Assembly (NCBI GenBank): GCA_963664625.1
Contig: OY761541.1
Span: 2,418,001-2,482,000 of the forward strand
From: CBDCFV01 sp963664625
GTDB lineage: Bacteria; Chloroflexota; Dehalococcoidia; Lucifugimonadales; UBA3495
Reading direction: 5' to 3'
Length of the DNA: 64,000 bases
Part shown: piece by piece, positions 24,599 to 32,813 of the stretch
Position numbering within the stretch: position 1 is the stretch's first letter
Layout of the letters: every line of letters starts with the position of its first letter
Made by a program: the position numbers and the translations under genes
The notes under the pieces: generated by a model
The model's input: only the letters and a program-made list of their open reading frames with translations
Database searches by the model: none
Told to the model about the DNA's origin: nothing

Positions 24599-25357
24599 CT
24601 AAATCAATGCCTCGGGCGTGACGATTCCCTCCAGATCATCTTCGGTGACCGGGTCCTGAAGCGTCATGCCCAAGTCCCCCTCCATGTACCAGTAAATCTG
24701 CTTCAGGTGGTGGGTGCTGTGGCTCAGGATGATGTTGAGCAACTCGACCACCGTGACCTCGCCGCCGTAGTGGGCCGGCACAACCCGGTCGTAGGCGTCG
24801 TTATCGCCGCTCTCCAGGAACTCGTCAATGTTCCTCAGCACTCCCTTGCCGTACTCGGCGATCTGCGCCCCGGTGATGACGTCCTTGACTCGTTCGTTCT
24901 GCGCCGCCATGTCGTCGGAGCTCATGCTGCCGTGCTCATGGCTCAGCCATGCCAACTCAGGGAAGGATATGATGTGGACGATAACGTCCCTCACGCTCCA
25001 GGGCCGCCACGGCACCTCAGCCATCAACTGCTCGTCGGTAAGCTGGGTCGCGGCGCGGATGGCGCCGTTTATCACTTTGTCGTATTTGCCCGCCAGCCAC
25101 GCGGTCTTGCCCGACAGGTCTACCTTCACGTTCAATTTCAGCGCGGGTATGAGCTTCTTCGGGTAATAGCCGATGATCACCTCGTCGTCTACGATCGTCA
25201 CCGGGGCCGACTTGATGTTCCGGCTCCTCAGGTACTCCACCGCCGCCGTATCGGTTGCCAGGTCGTGGTGCTCATACTGAACACCGTTGGACGACAGAAA
25301 CTCCTCCACCGTCCTGCAACTGAATCAACCAGGGTTGGTATAGACGTGCACTTCCAT
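24599..25357 (-). CDS. Selenocysteine glutaredoxin (U-x-x-C) fused to a DinB/YfiT-like domain
   Basis: 252 aa when UGA 25325-25327 is read as Sec (residue 11). From ATG 25355-25357, preceded by GAGGAGG, the frame gives V-H-V-Y-T-N-P-G-U-F-S-C-R-T-V-E-E-F-L, a glutaredoxin active site with Sec in place of the first Cys. It continues to the cis-Pro segment S-A-P-V-T-I-V-D-D (about residues 55-63). From about residue 85 a DinB-like four-helix domain follows: W-R-P-W-S-V-R-D-V-I-V-H-I and, near 210, L-S-H-S-T-H-H-L-K-Q-I, giving the usual His metal ligands. DinB domains include thiol S-transferases, so the fusion may couple selenol redox chemistry to thiol transfer (inference). Naive calling starts downstream of the Sec and misses the active site. 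Confidence 0.87.
25289..25314 (-). promoter_or_regulatory. Candidate bacterial SECIS of the Sec-glutaredoxin gene
   Basis: Minus strand: GGACG pairs with CGTCC, extended inward by several G-U and two Watson-Crick pairs to a GAGT loop 22 nt after the UGA. Weaker than the grd hairpins because of the wobble pairs. Confidence 0.55.
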
Positions 25358-25462
25358 AGCTGCCTCCTCTTGACTCTGCGCAGGTTAGGGTAAATCGGAG
25401 GTTTGGTTAGTGTCAACAACGCAATGAGACGATGAGACGCCGCCTTGTTCAAAACGCCCCGA

Positions 25463-25498
25463 GAAAAAATCAGCCCCCCTTGAACAAGGAGGGCTGAT
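25463..25498 (-). terminator. Rho-independent terminator after the NHL gene
   Basis: Minus strand: ATCAGCCC-t-CCTT, loop, AAGG-g-GGGCTGAT, then TTTTTT. A strong textbook hairpin 26 bp after the NHL stop codon. Confidence 0.9.
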
Positions 25499-25523
25499 GG
25501 TCTGCTCGGGTGGTTGAACACCG

Positions 25524-26522
25524 CTACAGGTTTATGGGGGCCTCTTCGTAGTCTTTTTCCTTATTGTATACCTGCAGGCGGGCGCGGGCGGACTCCAGCA
25601 CGAAGATCCGGTCCTGATCGTCCACGTTGACGGCCGTGGGGCGGCGGAACCGCCATTCCGGCTCCATGTTGGCCCGGCGGCGAGCCTTGACCATGTCCGG
25701 GTTGGCGTCCACGTAGGTCTGCGTCCACGGGGAAGGCACCTGAGCATCGCCAATCAGCGACGTAACGAAGGTCCCGTCCGGGCCGTATACCTGGACCTTG
25801 TGGGTGCTCCAGTCGGTGACGTAAACGTCGCCCTCCGAGTCCACGGCTATGCCGCAGGGCCGCTCAATGGCTCCGACACCGCTGTCGGAGACCTCGAACT
25901 TCCTCAGGAACTGGCCGCTGGGGCTGAACTTCTGCACCCGGCTGTTCTGCCAGTCGGCCACGTAAACGTCGCCGTTCCGGTCCAGGCAGATGCCCCAAGG
26001 CAAGTCGAACTGACCGTCGTCGGTCCCGTGATCGCCCCACGCAGTGAGGAACTTGCCATCCTTGGTGAACAACTGCACCCGGTGGTTGAGGCTGTCAACC
26101 ACGTAAAGGTTGTCGTCCTTGTCAAAGGCCAAGCCGGACGGGCCGTTCAGTTGGCCCTCTCCACTGCCTGGCTTGCCCCAATGTCCCTGGTAAGTTCCCG
26201 CGGTGTCGAATTTGATTATCCGTTGGGTCTGTTCGTCCGACACATACAGGATATTGTCTTGGTCGATGTCGATGGAGCGGGGCCATACGAACTGGCCGTC
26301 GCCGTATCCGTAACCACCGAACTGGCCGAGAAAATCGTGGTTCAAGGAAACCCTGGTGATGCGCTGCCCGAGTTCCTCCTGGCCCCTGCTGACGACGAAA
26401 ATAACGTCGTCAGGGCCGAAGACGAAGTCCTGCGGCGCCCAGAAACCCTGGCCGGAACCCGCGTACATGCCGATGCAGTAGTTGAAGTCGAAGACGCGGC
26501 CGGCGGCAACGGTAGTCAGCAT
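25524..26522 (-). CDS. NHL-repeat beta-propeller protein (copy 1)
   Basis: 332 aa made of about six NHL repeats, each with the pattern G-x-F-x-x-P-x-G-I-x-x-D-x-x-x-x-x-Y-V-x-D, for example Q-F-D-L-P-W-G-I-C-L-D-R-N-G-D-V-Y-V-A-D. Such propellers bind proteins or small ligands, or act as lyases. No signal peptide is seen. AGGAGG lies upstream of the ATG. It is 45 bp downstream of the DUF1501 gene and ends at a strong terminator, so the probable transcript is DUF1800, DUF1501, NHL. Confidence 0.88.
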   Translation of the reverse strand: MLTTVAAGRVFDFNYCIGMYAGSGQGFWAPQDFVFGPDDVIFVVSRGQEELGQRITRVSLNHDFLGQFGGYGYGDGQFVWPRSIDIDQDNILYVSDEQTQRIIKFDTAGTYQGHWGKPGSGEGQLNGPSGLAFDKDDNLYVVDSLNHRVQLFTKDGKFLTAWGDHGTDDGQFDLPWGICLDRNGDVYVADWQNSRVQKFSPSGQFLRKFEVSDSGVGAIERPCGIAVDSEGDVYVTDWSTHKVQVYGPDGTFVTSLIGDAQVPSPWTQTYVDANPDMVKARRRANMEPEWRFRRPTAVNVDDQDRIFVLESARARLQVYNKEKDYEEAPINL

Positions 26523-26567
26523 TGCAACCTCCTGTTACCGGATCTGTTTCCGTTCAAGTTGATGGGC

Positions 26568-27704
26568 CTACACGAAGTCCAACTGTTCGTACTTGCCGCC
26601 AACCACCGGCACCGGGTCCAGTCCCAGCCACTGGTCGACGACGGAGGAGTAGAAACCTCGGAAGTCGTAGTTAGGGGCCAGGTCACCCGATTGCAGGTCT
26701 TCAGGCTTCAGCGACGGGTAGGTACTGTAGTGTCCGCCCTTGACCTGGTCGCCTATCACGAAGGCAACGCCGCCCGCGCCGTGGTCGGTGCCGGTGCCGT
26801 TGTCCTTTACCCGGCGCCCGAACTCGGTGAAGATCATCATTATCACGTTGTCGCCGGCGTCGTGCTCCTTCAGGTCGTCGAAGAAGTCGCTGATGGCGCG
26901 CGAGGTGTCAGTCCACAGCTTGATGTGCATCGGCGTCTGGTTGAAGTGGGTGTCGAAACTGCCGTGCTGAGTGTAGAAGACCTGGGTGCCAAGGTCGGCC
27001 ATGTGCACCTGGGCGATGCTCTTCAGGTTCCTGGATATGGGGGTGTCGGCGTACTCGATGCTGGATGAGTACCGTTCCGGCGCGACCTTCAGGATGTCCG
27101 CGCCTTTCAGTGCGTCCCTGCCGGTCTGCCCCAGGTAGTCCATGACCGCGCCGGTGCCGATGGCGGGGGAGTACATCCGGGCGAATCGGTCCAGGATTTG
27201 CGCCCGCTGCTCGTCGCCGGAGATGCCGGACACGTTGGAAAGCACCCCGTAGGACTCCAGGTTGGATACGGAGGTAACCGGTACTCCTTTCAACGCCATG
27301 GCCCGGGGCAGACCCTGACCGAAGTTGATGCCCTTCAGGACGTTCTCGCCCTCCGGGTCCAGGTCGCGGATGACCCTGCCGACCCAGCCTTCCGTCCCGA
27401 TCTTGTCGGGTTCGCAGGTGTGCCAGATGTCCATGGAGCGGAAGTGGGAGCGCGGCGAGTTTTCGTAGCCGATGCCGTGGACGATGGCCATCTTGCCGTC
27501 GTCCCACAACTGTTTCATTGGGCCCATCTGGGGGTTGAAGCCCAGTTCGTTGTCTATGGGTATTACCTGGTCTTCCGGGATACCGACGCGGGGTCGGGCG
27601 TCCCGGTAGTTGGGATCAGTGTAGGGAATGACGGTGTTAAGGTAGTCATTGGCGCCGGTGAGCTGAAACACCACCAACACCGGGTCTTTCTTGGTCGTTG
27701 ACAT
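26568..27704 (-). CDS. DUF1501 family protein (copy 2)
   Basis: 378 aa, closely similar to the copy at 3679-4806: the same K-K-D-P-V-L-V-V start, S-H-F-R-S-M-D-I-W-H-T-C-E-P-D-K-I, T-Q-H-G-S-F-D-T-H and T-E-F-G-R-R-V-K-D-N-G-T-G-T-D-H-G. Metal-ligand-like Asp/His residues are kept. GAGGAGG precedes the ATG. It follows the DUF1800 gene, the usual partner of DUF1501 in bacteria; the pair has been linked to cell-surface or secreted assemblies, but no signal peptide is visible here. Function unknown. Confidence 0.87.
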   Translation of the reverse strand: MSTTKKDPVLVVFQLTGANDYLNTVIPYTDPNYRDARPRVGIPEDQVIPIDNELGFNPQMGPMKQLWDDGKMAIVHGIGYENSPRSHFRSMDIWHTCEPDKIGTEGWVGRVIRDLDPEGENVLKGINFGQGLPRAMALKGVPVTSVSNLESYGVLSNVSGISGDEQRAQILDRFARMYSPAIGTGAVMDYLGQTGRDALKGADILKVAPERYSSSIEYADTPISRNLKSIAQVHMADLGTQVFYTQHGSFDTHFNQTPMHIKLWTDTSRAISDFFDDLKEHDAGDNVIMMIFTEFGRRVKDNGTGTDHGAGGVAFVIGDQVKGGHYSTYPSLKPEDLQSGDLAPNYDFRGFYSSVVDQWLGLDPVPVVGGKYEQLDFV

Positions 27705-27824
27705 TAGCCTGCCTCCTCTTTTATTTGCCGCCTGAGCCGCAGAAACCGCCGGGTTCGACTTTGGGCCCTGCCCTAGCGAAACTCCGCGTTCTCTGCGATG
27801 AAAAGCCGGACGCCCCGGCCTGTA

Positions 27825-29228
27825 CTATGCGAATTGGTAGTCCCTTGACGAAGCGATCAGCGCCAGCATGAGTCCAACCTTCTGCTCGGACTCCCTGGCG
27901 TTCTCCTCAGTGTCCCAGCGAAGCTGTCCGGTCTCCTCCGCTTGGGCCAGCAACTCCGCCCGGGTGATGTCGCTGACATCGATGGGACCGACTACGTCCA
28001 GGCACCCTTGCACCACCTCTGCCGGAGTCTGCGGGTCCATAGCCTTGACGCCGTCCACCATCGTTCGGACACCCGGCAGCGACGTGTTGCCCAACAGGCC
28101 GGCGGCGAAGTTGATGCGCCGCACCAGCGAACCGCCGTCAATCCACTCCGAGCCGGTGTGCCAACTCTCCACGCTGGGCGGATTGAGCAGTTCCTGTCCT
28201 TGGAAATCGCACTCGGCGGCCAGGGCTATAAAGCCGGGCCGATAGGTATTGTAGTTCCCGGCCAGTCGGGCGGTGCCGACCACCAACTCCGCCGGGCTCT
28301 TCACCCTGGCGAACCGGGCGTTCTTGAAGAAGTCCGACAGGAAGAGGACCCGCAGCATCTCTCTGATGTCATAGTTGGAGTCGTTGTAAGCCTTGATAAG
28401 GGCATCCACCGCCTCCGGGTCTCCCGGCGGGGTTATGTTCCAACTGGGCACCTGGGGTTCGTCGGCGACGAAGAAGTTGTACAGGTGGCGGGCCAGGAAC
28501 TTGGCCGTCGCCGGCTGCCGCACCACTATGTCGATGATGTCCTCGCCGTTGAACCGGCCCCGGTGACCCAGGAATTCCTTCTCGCCGTCGTCGTGGTCTT
28601 CCGGCTTGTACTCGAAGCTCCAGTAGAACCTTCCCAGCGGGTTGCGGGGTATCTTGGGGGCGATGGTCCAGCCGGTAAACGCCCGGGACGCCTCTTTAAT
28701 GTCGTCCTCGGAGTAGTTGCCCACGCCCATGGAGAACAACTCCAGCAATTCCCGGCCCCAGTTTTCGTTGATGGCGCCGTTGTGGTTGCCGTTGTTGTCC
28801 AGCCAGTAAATCATAGCCGGGTTTTTGGCCAACTCCACCAGCAGGTTGTCGAACTTGCCCAGGCCGTGCTGCCGGAACATCCTGATCTGTTGGGTAAGCT
28901 CCGGAGGATTGTCTACCTTGGAGTTGCCGGTGGCGAACAACTGGTGCCAGAAGAGCGCCATCTTTTCTTCCAAGGGCCTCTGGGTGTTTATCATGCGGTA
29001 CACCCATTCGGACTGGTTGGCCGTGGGGTTCAACGCCCCTTCCAGCGCAGGGAAAAACCTGTAAAGCAGGTCGTCGTCGATCGCCGGCTGGGATTCAGGG
29101 TTCAGCAACTCTTCAACGGTGGCTTCGTACCCCTTTGCCGCCCGCGCCTCCAACTCCGCATAGGGAGCGCCGAAACCCGCCCGGCGCATCAAGTGGGCCA
29201 TCAGGGAAATTTCGTCTCTGCTCGGCAT
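27825..29228 (-). CDS. DUF1800 family protein
   Basis: 467 aa. Family hallmarks: H-L-M-R-R-A-G-F-G near the N-terminus, the central R-E-L-L-E-L-F-S-M-G-V-G-N-Y-S-E-D-D-I segment, A-R-A-F-T-G-W-T-like R-A-F-T-G-W-T, and P-P-S-V-E-S-W-H-T-G near residue 360. The start is the ATG at 29226-29228, with GGAGGAGGG about 8 nt upstream. The biochemical role is unknown. DUF1800 and DUF1501 genes are found side by side in many phyla and presumably act together. Confidence 0.87.
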   Translation of the reverse strand: MPSRDEISLMAHLMRRAGFGAPYAELEARAAKGYEATVEELLNPESQPAIDDDLLYRFFPALEGALNPTANQSEWVYRMINTQRPLEEKMALFWHQLFATGNSKVDNPPELTQQIRMFRQHGLGKFDNLLVELAKNPAMIYWLDNNGNHNGAINENWGRELLELFSMGVGNYSEDDIKEASRAFTGWTIAPKIPRNPLGRFYWSFEYKPEDHDDGEKEFLGHRGRFNGEDIIDIVVRQPATAKFLARHLYNFFVADEPQVPSWNITPPGDPEAVDALIKAYNDSNYDIREMLRVLFLSDFFKNARFARVKSPAELVVGTARLAGNYNTYRPGFIALAAECDFQGQELLNPPSVESWHTGSEWIDGGSLVRRINFAAGLLGNTSLPGVRTMVDGVKAMDPQTPAEVVQGCLDVVGPIDVSDITRAELLAQAEETGQLRWDTEENARESEQKVGLMLALIASSRDYQFA

Positions 29229-29416
29229 CCTTGTTCCCTCCTCCATTAGTGGTAATGCCAATCGGCTGACGTTGTGGGCCTGATTGTGTTCTTACTACAG
29301 AATGTCCTGTGTGAAAACGGGCGTTTGGATGTGTCGAACGGCTATGCCGAAACGACATAAAACGCCTTCGTCATCGTAAGTGCGGGAAAGTACGGTGTCA
29401 AGATTGCGGCTGGGTT

Positions 29417-29884
29417 CTACAATCCCTCGGCGATAATCTGCAACTCATCCAGCACTTCCGTGAAGGTGGGGAATTGGTAGCGTTGCAGAATTTCGTGAAG
29501 TAGCTCATCTCCGGTGGTGGAGTCATATACACGGTGGTGATATTCGTCAGGGTCACGGTGTAGGTTGTGATACTTCAGCAACAAATACTCACCAAGTAGC
29601 CAACCAATGTACATATAGGTTTGGCATCGCACTCTGAGCGTGTTACCGAAGTAACGGGTCTCAAACCACTTCTCCACTTCCAACATTACATTCTTGCAGC
29701 ACTGGACAAACCCACTCTGCAAAATAGTACCCTCGCCCTCATCACTGGAGGCAAGGGTATCGCTCACTACGAAGGGGTGTGCGCTCAGTCGGCGTTCGTG
29801 TATGCTTTGGTAGTGGTCCCAGGAATTCCAGTCGTGGGGGTCTTGGCGCGGAGCAATTTGGCTCCTTGATAAGCCGAATACCAT
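29417..29884 (-). CDS. Hypothetical protein, partner of the small upstream gene
   Basis: Up to 155 aa; no family recognised. It is rich in aromatic residues and His (Y-M-Y-I-G-W-L-L-G-E-Y-L-L-L-K-Y-H-N-L-H) and ends in F-T-E-V-L-D-E-L-Q-I-I-A-E-G-L. The frame opens 100 bp inside the preceding gene, so the true start may be a later codon (Met is scarce, making the N-terminus uncertain). The arrangement of a short basic/acidic protein overlapping a larger one recalls toxin-antitoxin pairs. Base composition is lower in GC than the neighbours, hinting at transfer. Confidence 0.5.
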   Translation of the reverse strand: MVFGLSRSQIAPRQDPHDWNSWDHYQSIHERRLSAHPFVVSDTLASSDEGEGTILQSGFVQCCKNVMLEVEKWFETRYFGNTLRVRCQTYMYIGWLLGEYLLLKYHNLHRDPDEYHHRVYDSTTGDELLHEILQRYQFPTFTEVLDELQIIAEGL

Positions 29885-30051
29885 CTAAGAACCTCTGCGG
29901 TCGGACGTATCGCGTCCAATTCAAGGAGCGTAGCCATCTTCTCGCTGGACATCTCGTAGCGCCGCTCGTACTTTTGCAGTTTGGCTTCCACTTCCGCCAA
30001 CATCGTGCCGGGAGGGAGAACGCGCACACGTATTTCGCCTTTGGACTCCAT
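29785..30051 (-). CDS. Small hypothetical protein, possible antitoxin-like
   Basis: 88 aa, predicted mainly helical: an N-terminal strand G-E-I-R-V-R-V-L, then E-A-K-L-Q-K-Y-E-R-R-Y-E-M-S-S-E-K-M, then D-A-I-R-P-T-A-E-V-L-R-W. The ATG at 30051 follows GAGGAG. It overlaps the next gene by 100 bp in another frame. The pair could be a toxin-antitoxin module, but neither partner matches a family I recognise. Confidence 0.55.
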   Translation of the reverse strand: MESKGEIRVRVLPPGTMLAEVEAKLQKYERRYEMSSEKMATLLELDAIRPTAEVLRWYSAYQGAKLLRAKTPTTGIPGTTTKAYTNAD

Positions 30052-30169
30052 GTTGGTCTCCTCAGATTCTACTGTGGGGGGCTAAATGTTATCACAAGCC
30101 CTGCTGTGCCACACCAAGCTATTCCTAAATTTGGCGCTCAAATCCGGGAGTATGGGGTTACTGACGTCA

Positions 30170-30181
30170 CCCCCCCCCCCC
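30170..30181. repeat. Run of 12 cytosines
   Basis: A 12-bp C homopolymer lies 3 bp beyond the stop codon of the MOSC gene. It could vary in length or be a sequencing artefact. Confidence 0.9.
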
Positions 30182-30184
30182 GCC

Positions 30185-30613
30185 CTACGGCTCCACTCGG
30201 ATCGAGTCCCCCACCTTGAAGGTGCCGCCGTTCAAGACGGTGGCCAGCATACCGCGGCGGTGGTTGATCTTGGCCAGCAAGCCCGGTTGCAGGGCCTCCA
30301 TCTTGCCGCATGGCTCGCACTCGCCCACGATTTCCAGGGTCACGTCGTCGCCTACGAAGAATACCTGGCCCTCTTTGGTCTGGGACATGTCTATGCCGGT
30401 TATGGTGATGTTTTCCTTCACGTCGCCGGGATTCAGCCCGAACTCGTCCAGGGTCTCCTTGTCGATGACCAGCACCTGCCGCATGTTGGTCTCGCTGCAA
30501 CTGCGGTCGCCTTCCAGGCCCTTGCCGGCGAGGGCAGTGGCTTCCTGTACCGGGTCCGACGGGGTGCCTTTGACCCTGGCTATGTGGATGTTGACGATAG
30601 TGCCTTGCTGCAT
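30185..30613 (-). CDS. MOSC domain protein
   Basis: 142 aa consisting of one MOSC (molybdenum cofactor sulfurase C-terminal) domain. Seen: L-E-G-D-R near residue 33, L-V-I-D-K-E-T-L-D-E-F-G-L-N-P-G-D, the strand E-N-I-T-I-T-G-I-D, C-E-P-C-G-K-M-E (the conserved Cys region) and G-M-L-A-T-V-L. Stand-alone MOSC proteins handle sulfur or molybdenum cofactor and support Mo-enzymes; a molybdenum hydroxylase is encoded at the far end of this window. AGGAGA precedes the ATG. Confidence 0.87.
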   Translation of the reverse strand: MQQGTIVNIHIARVKGTPSDPVQEATALAGKGLEGDRSCSETNMRQVLVIDKETLDEFGLNPGDVKENITITGIDMSQTKEGQVFFVGDDVTLEIVGECEPCGKMEALQPGLLAKINHRRGMLATVLNGGTFKVGDSIRVEP

Positions 30614-30760
30614 GGCTATTCTCCTGCGTTGTTTGGCCCGTCCACTTGTGCTAACCTGTGGTTCGAGCCAAGCCCTTCCGCCGCACCGAGGCAGAGGGGC
30701 CGGTTGATGGAATTATAGCGACAGGACAGCGGGGCTGCCACCGGCCCGCCCCTGGCGAAG

Positions 30761-30780
30761 ATTCCCGCCTGCGCGGGAAT
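30761..30780. repeat. dRS3-like palindrome upstream of the enoyl-CoA hydratase gene
   Basis: ATTCCC-GCCTGCGC-GGGAAT, 22 bp before the start codon, so it would be within the mRNA leader. Confidence 0.9.
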
Positions 30781-30802
30781 GACGGGAAAGGGGACGGTTG
30801 TT

Positions 30803-31657
30803 ATGGAACATCAATTCATCCAGACAGAGACCAAGGACGGCGTTCTCATCCTGACCATGCACGATCCGCCCACGCGCAACGCCATGGGACCGGACATGGC
30901 CCGGGAGGTGCTGGACACCCTGGACGAGTTCGAGAACGACCCGGAGCAGCGGGTGTTGCTGCTTACGGGGACCGAGCCTTCGTTCTGCTCCGGAGCCAAC
31001 GTCCGGGGTTTCAACCAGCGGATACAAGAGCGAGAGGCCAGGGAGCAAGCCGGAGGGGCCTCGGAAGGGTTGCCTTGGGGACGTATGGAAAGCCGGTTCG
31101 CCCGCCGGCAGTACTCGACTGAAGGCGGGGCTGCCCAAGTACCCCTGCGCATCCATGAATTGCAGAAGCCGTCCGTCGCCGCCGTCAACGGCCATGCGAT
31201 GGGCGTGGGCATGGGCATCGCCTTGGGGTGCGACATCCGAGTCGCCTCGGAGAAAGCCCAGTTCTCGGAGGCTTTCGTCCGCATGGGCCTGATTCCCGGT
31301 GACGGCAGTTGCTGGCAACTGCCCAGGCTCATCGGGTTGAGCAACACGCTGCTTTTGCAGTACACCGGAGACCGCATCGACGGCGCCGAGGCCTACCGGC
31401 TGGGACTGGTCAGCAAGGTATTCCCCGACGACCAGTTGATGCGGGAGGCGATGGACCTGGCGACGCGACTGGCTCAAGGGCCTACCCAGAGTCTGTCGCT
31501 CATAAAGTACTTGGTGCACCAGAGCCTGGACATGACGCTTCAGGAGAGCCTGCGGCTGGCCCACGTGGCCCAGGAACAGGCCCGCAGCACAGAAGACCAC
31601 AAGGAAGCGGTGCAGGCCTTCCTGGAGAAGCGCCGTCCCAACTTCAAGGGACGTTAG
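30803..31657 (+). CDS. Enoyl-CoA hydratase/isomerase family protein
   Basis: 284 aa crotonase-fold protein. Oxyanion-hole segments are S-F-C-S-G-A-N-V-R-G-F near residue 62 and H-A-M-G-V-G-M-G-I-A-L-G-C-D near 130. The Glu/Asp pair region reads S-E-A-F-V-R-M-G-L-I-P-G-D-G, consistent with hydratase or isomerase activity. The exact acyl-CoA is not predictable. The start is ATG 30803, after GGGGACGG; an ATG at 30779 would place the translated palindromic repeat in the protein. HAD gene follows after 10 bp, suggesting cotranscription. Confidence 0.88.
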   Translation: MEHQFIQTETKDGVLILTMHDPPTRNAMGPDMAREVLDTLDEFENDPEQRVLLLTGTEPSFCSGANVRGFNQRIQEREAREQAGGASEGLPWGRMESRFARRQYSTEGGAAQVPLRIHELQKPSVAAVNGHAMGVGMGIALGCDIRVASEKAQFSEAFVRMGLIPGDGSCWQLPRLIGLSNTLLLQYTGDRIDGAEAYRLGLVSKVFPDDQLMREAMDLATRLAQGPTQSLSLIKYLVHQSLDMTLQESLRLAHVAQEQARSTEDHKEAVQAFLEKRRPNFKGR

Positions 31658-31667
31658 AAGGCTCGCC

Positions 31668-32375
31668 ATGCCGCCAATCACCACCGTAATCTTCGATATG
31701 TACGATACCCTGGTGCGCAACAATGGCAGCCTGTGGTACACCACCTTTGCCCGGATTATCGAAGACCAGGGCCTATCCGTCACCACGGAACGACTGCTTA
31801 CAGAATGGCGTGTCGCAGACTACGGATTCCGGGACAACCGCATCCAGCCGGGCCGCCCATTCGAGAGCTACTTCGACGGTTGGGAATCGGCTTTCAGGGG
31901 CGCCTTCGCAGAGCTGGGTTTGGCAGGAGATGCCAAGGCCGCCACCGCCCAGGTCTTCACCGACCTGTCCCGGCGGGACCCCTTCCCGGATACCATCGAG
32001 GCTATTCGGCAACTCCAGTCATCCTACCGCACCGCCGTCCTTTCCAACGCTGACGACGGCTACCTGTTGCCCATGGTGGACCGCTTGGGCCTGAACTTTG
32101 AAAAAGTGATGTCATCCGAGGCGGTCCGTGTCTACAAGCCGGAGCCGGGCGTATTCCAGGAAATGATCAAGGAACTGGCGATCCAGCCGGAAGAAGCGGC
32201 CTACGTCGGCGACAAGCAGTTTGAGGACGTGCTGGGGTCAAGCCGCGTCGGGATGCATTCTGTGTGGATCAACCGCGACAATACCCCTTTGGACCCCCAA
32301 CTGCCTACTCCGTCATTCCAGATCGCCAGCCTTCTGGAGCTGCCGGCGCTGCTGGCGGGAGTGGGTACGGGATAG
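31668..32375 (+). CDS. HAD-superfamily hydrolase
   Basis: 235 aa haloacid-dehalogenase-like hydrolase of subfamily I. Motif I is F-D-M-Y-D-T-L-V (residues 9-16), with the nucleophilic Asp. Motif II is V-L-S-N-A-D-D, motif III Lys is in V-Y-K-P-E-P-G, and motif IV is Y-V-G-D-K-Q-F-E-D-V-L-G. The cap lies between motif I and II. It probably acts on a small phosphate ester or 2-haloacid; the substrate is unknown. Confidence 0.87.
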   Translation: MPPITTVIFDMYDTLVRNNGSLWYTTFARIIEDQGLSVTTERLLTEWRVADYGFRDNRIQPGRPFESYFDGWESAFRGAFAELGLAGDAKAATAQVFTDLSRRDPFPDTIEAIRQLQSSYRTAVLSNADDGYLLPMVDRLGLNFEKVMSSEAVRVYKPEPGVFQEMIKELAIQPEEAAYVGDKQFEDVLGSSRVGMHSVWINRDNTPLDPQLPTPSFQIASLLELPALLAGVGTG

Positions 32376-32384
32376 TCTCTAAGG

Positions 32385-32684
32385 CTAAACGCCCTCGGCG
32401 AAGACGATGGCCCCGCGGGCGGTGGCGTGGCGCAGCTCGATCAACTCCTGGTACTCCGGCGAGTAGTACCAAGCCCTCAATCGCTCCATGCTGGGAAACT
32501 CGAAGGCCGCCAACCCATAGGGCATCCCTTCGGGTAACCATTCACCGTCCGCCTGCTCAGTTACTACCCCTCCGTAATACTTGCCCTCGTACTTTTCCAA
32601 GGTCTCCACCGTTCGTAGCCGGTACTCCCGGAACCCATCGGGGTCAATTACCTCGGTAATCTGACTGAACGCAAAAGCAGACAT
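32385..32684 (-). CDS. DUF1330 domain protein
   Basis: 99 aa dimeric alpha-beta barrel protein. Hallmark segments: Y-R-L-R-T-V-E-T-L-E-K-Y-E-G-K-Y near residue 22 and F-E-F-P-S-M-E-R-L-R-A-W-Y-Y-S-P-E-Y-Q. The function of the family is unknown. GGAGGG precedes the ATG. It is convergent with the HAD gene, 9 bp apart, with no obvious terminator between them. Confidence 0.87.
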   Translation of the reverse strand: MSAFAFSQITEVIDPDGFREYRLRTVETLEKYEGKYYGGVVTEQADGEWLPEGMPYGLAAFEFPSMERLRAWYYSPEYQELIELRHATARGAIVFAEGV

Positions 32685-32714
32685 TCTTCACCCTCCGGTC
32701 GAAGCGGACGCGGT

Positions 32715-32810
32715 TATCTGAAACAGGATTTTCAGGATTATAAGAATTTTCAGGATGATTCAGCCATATCCTGAAAATCCCGGAATCCTGTGAATCCTGA
32801 TTCAGACAAC
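32715..32810. repeat. Cluster of CAGGATT / AATCCTG short repeats
   Basis: About eight copies of CAGGATT, TCAGGA and their complements in 95 bp, with opposite orientation on the two halves (left GATTTTCAGGATTAT, right ATCCTGAAAATCCC), able to fold into a long imperfect hairpin. Probably a decayed palindromic element between mgtE and the DUF1330 gene. Confidence 0.6.
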
Positions 32811-32813
32811 AGG

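Noticed and set aside
27942..29249. Plus-strand frame of 435 codons opposite DUF1800
   Set aside because: Antisense to a gene with clear family motifs and a good ribosome site.
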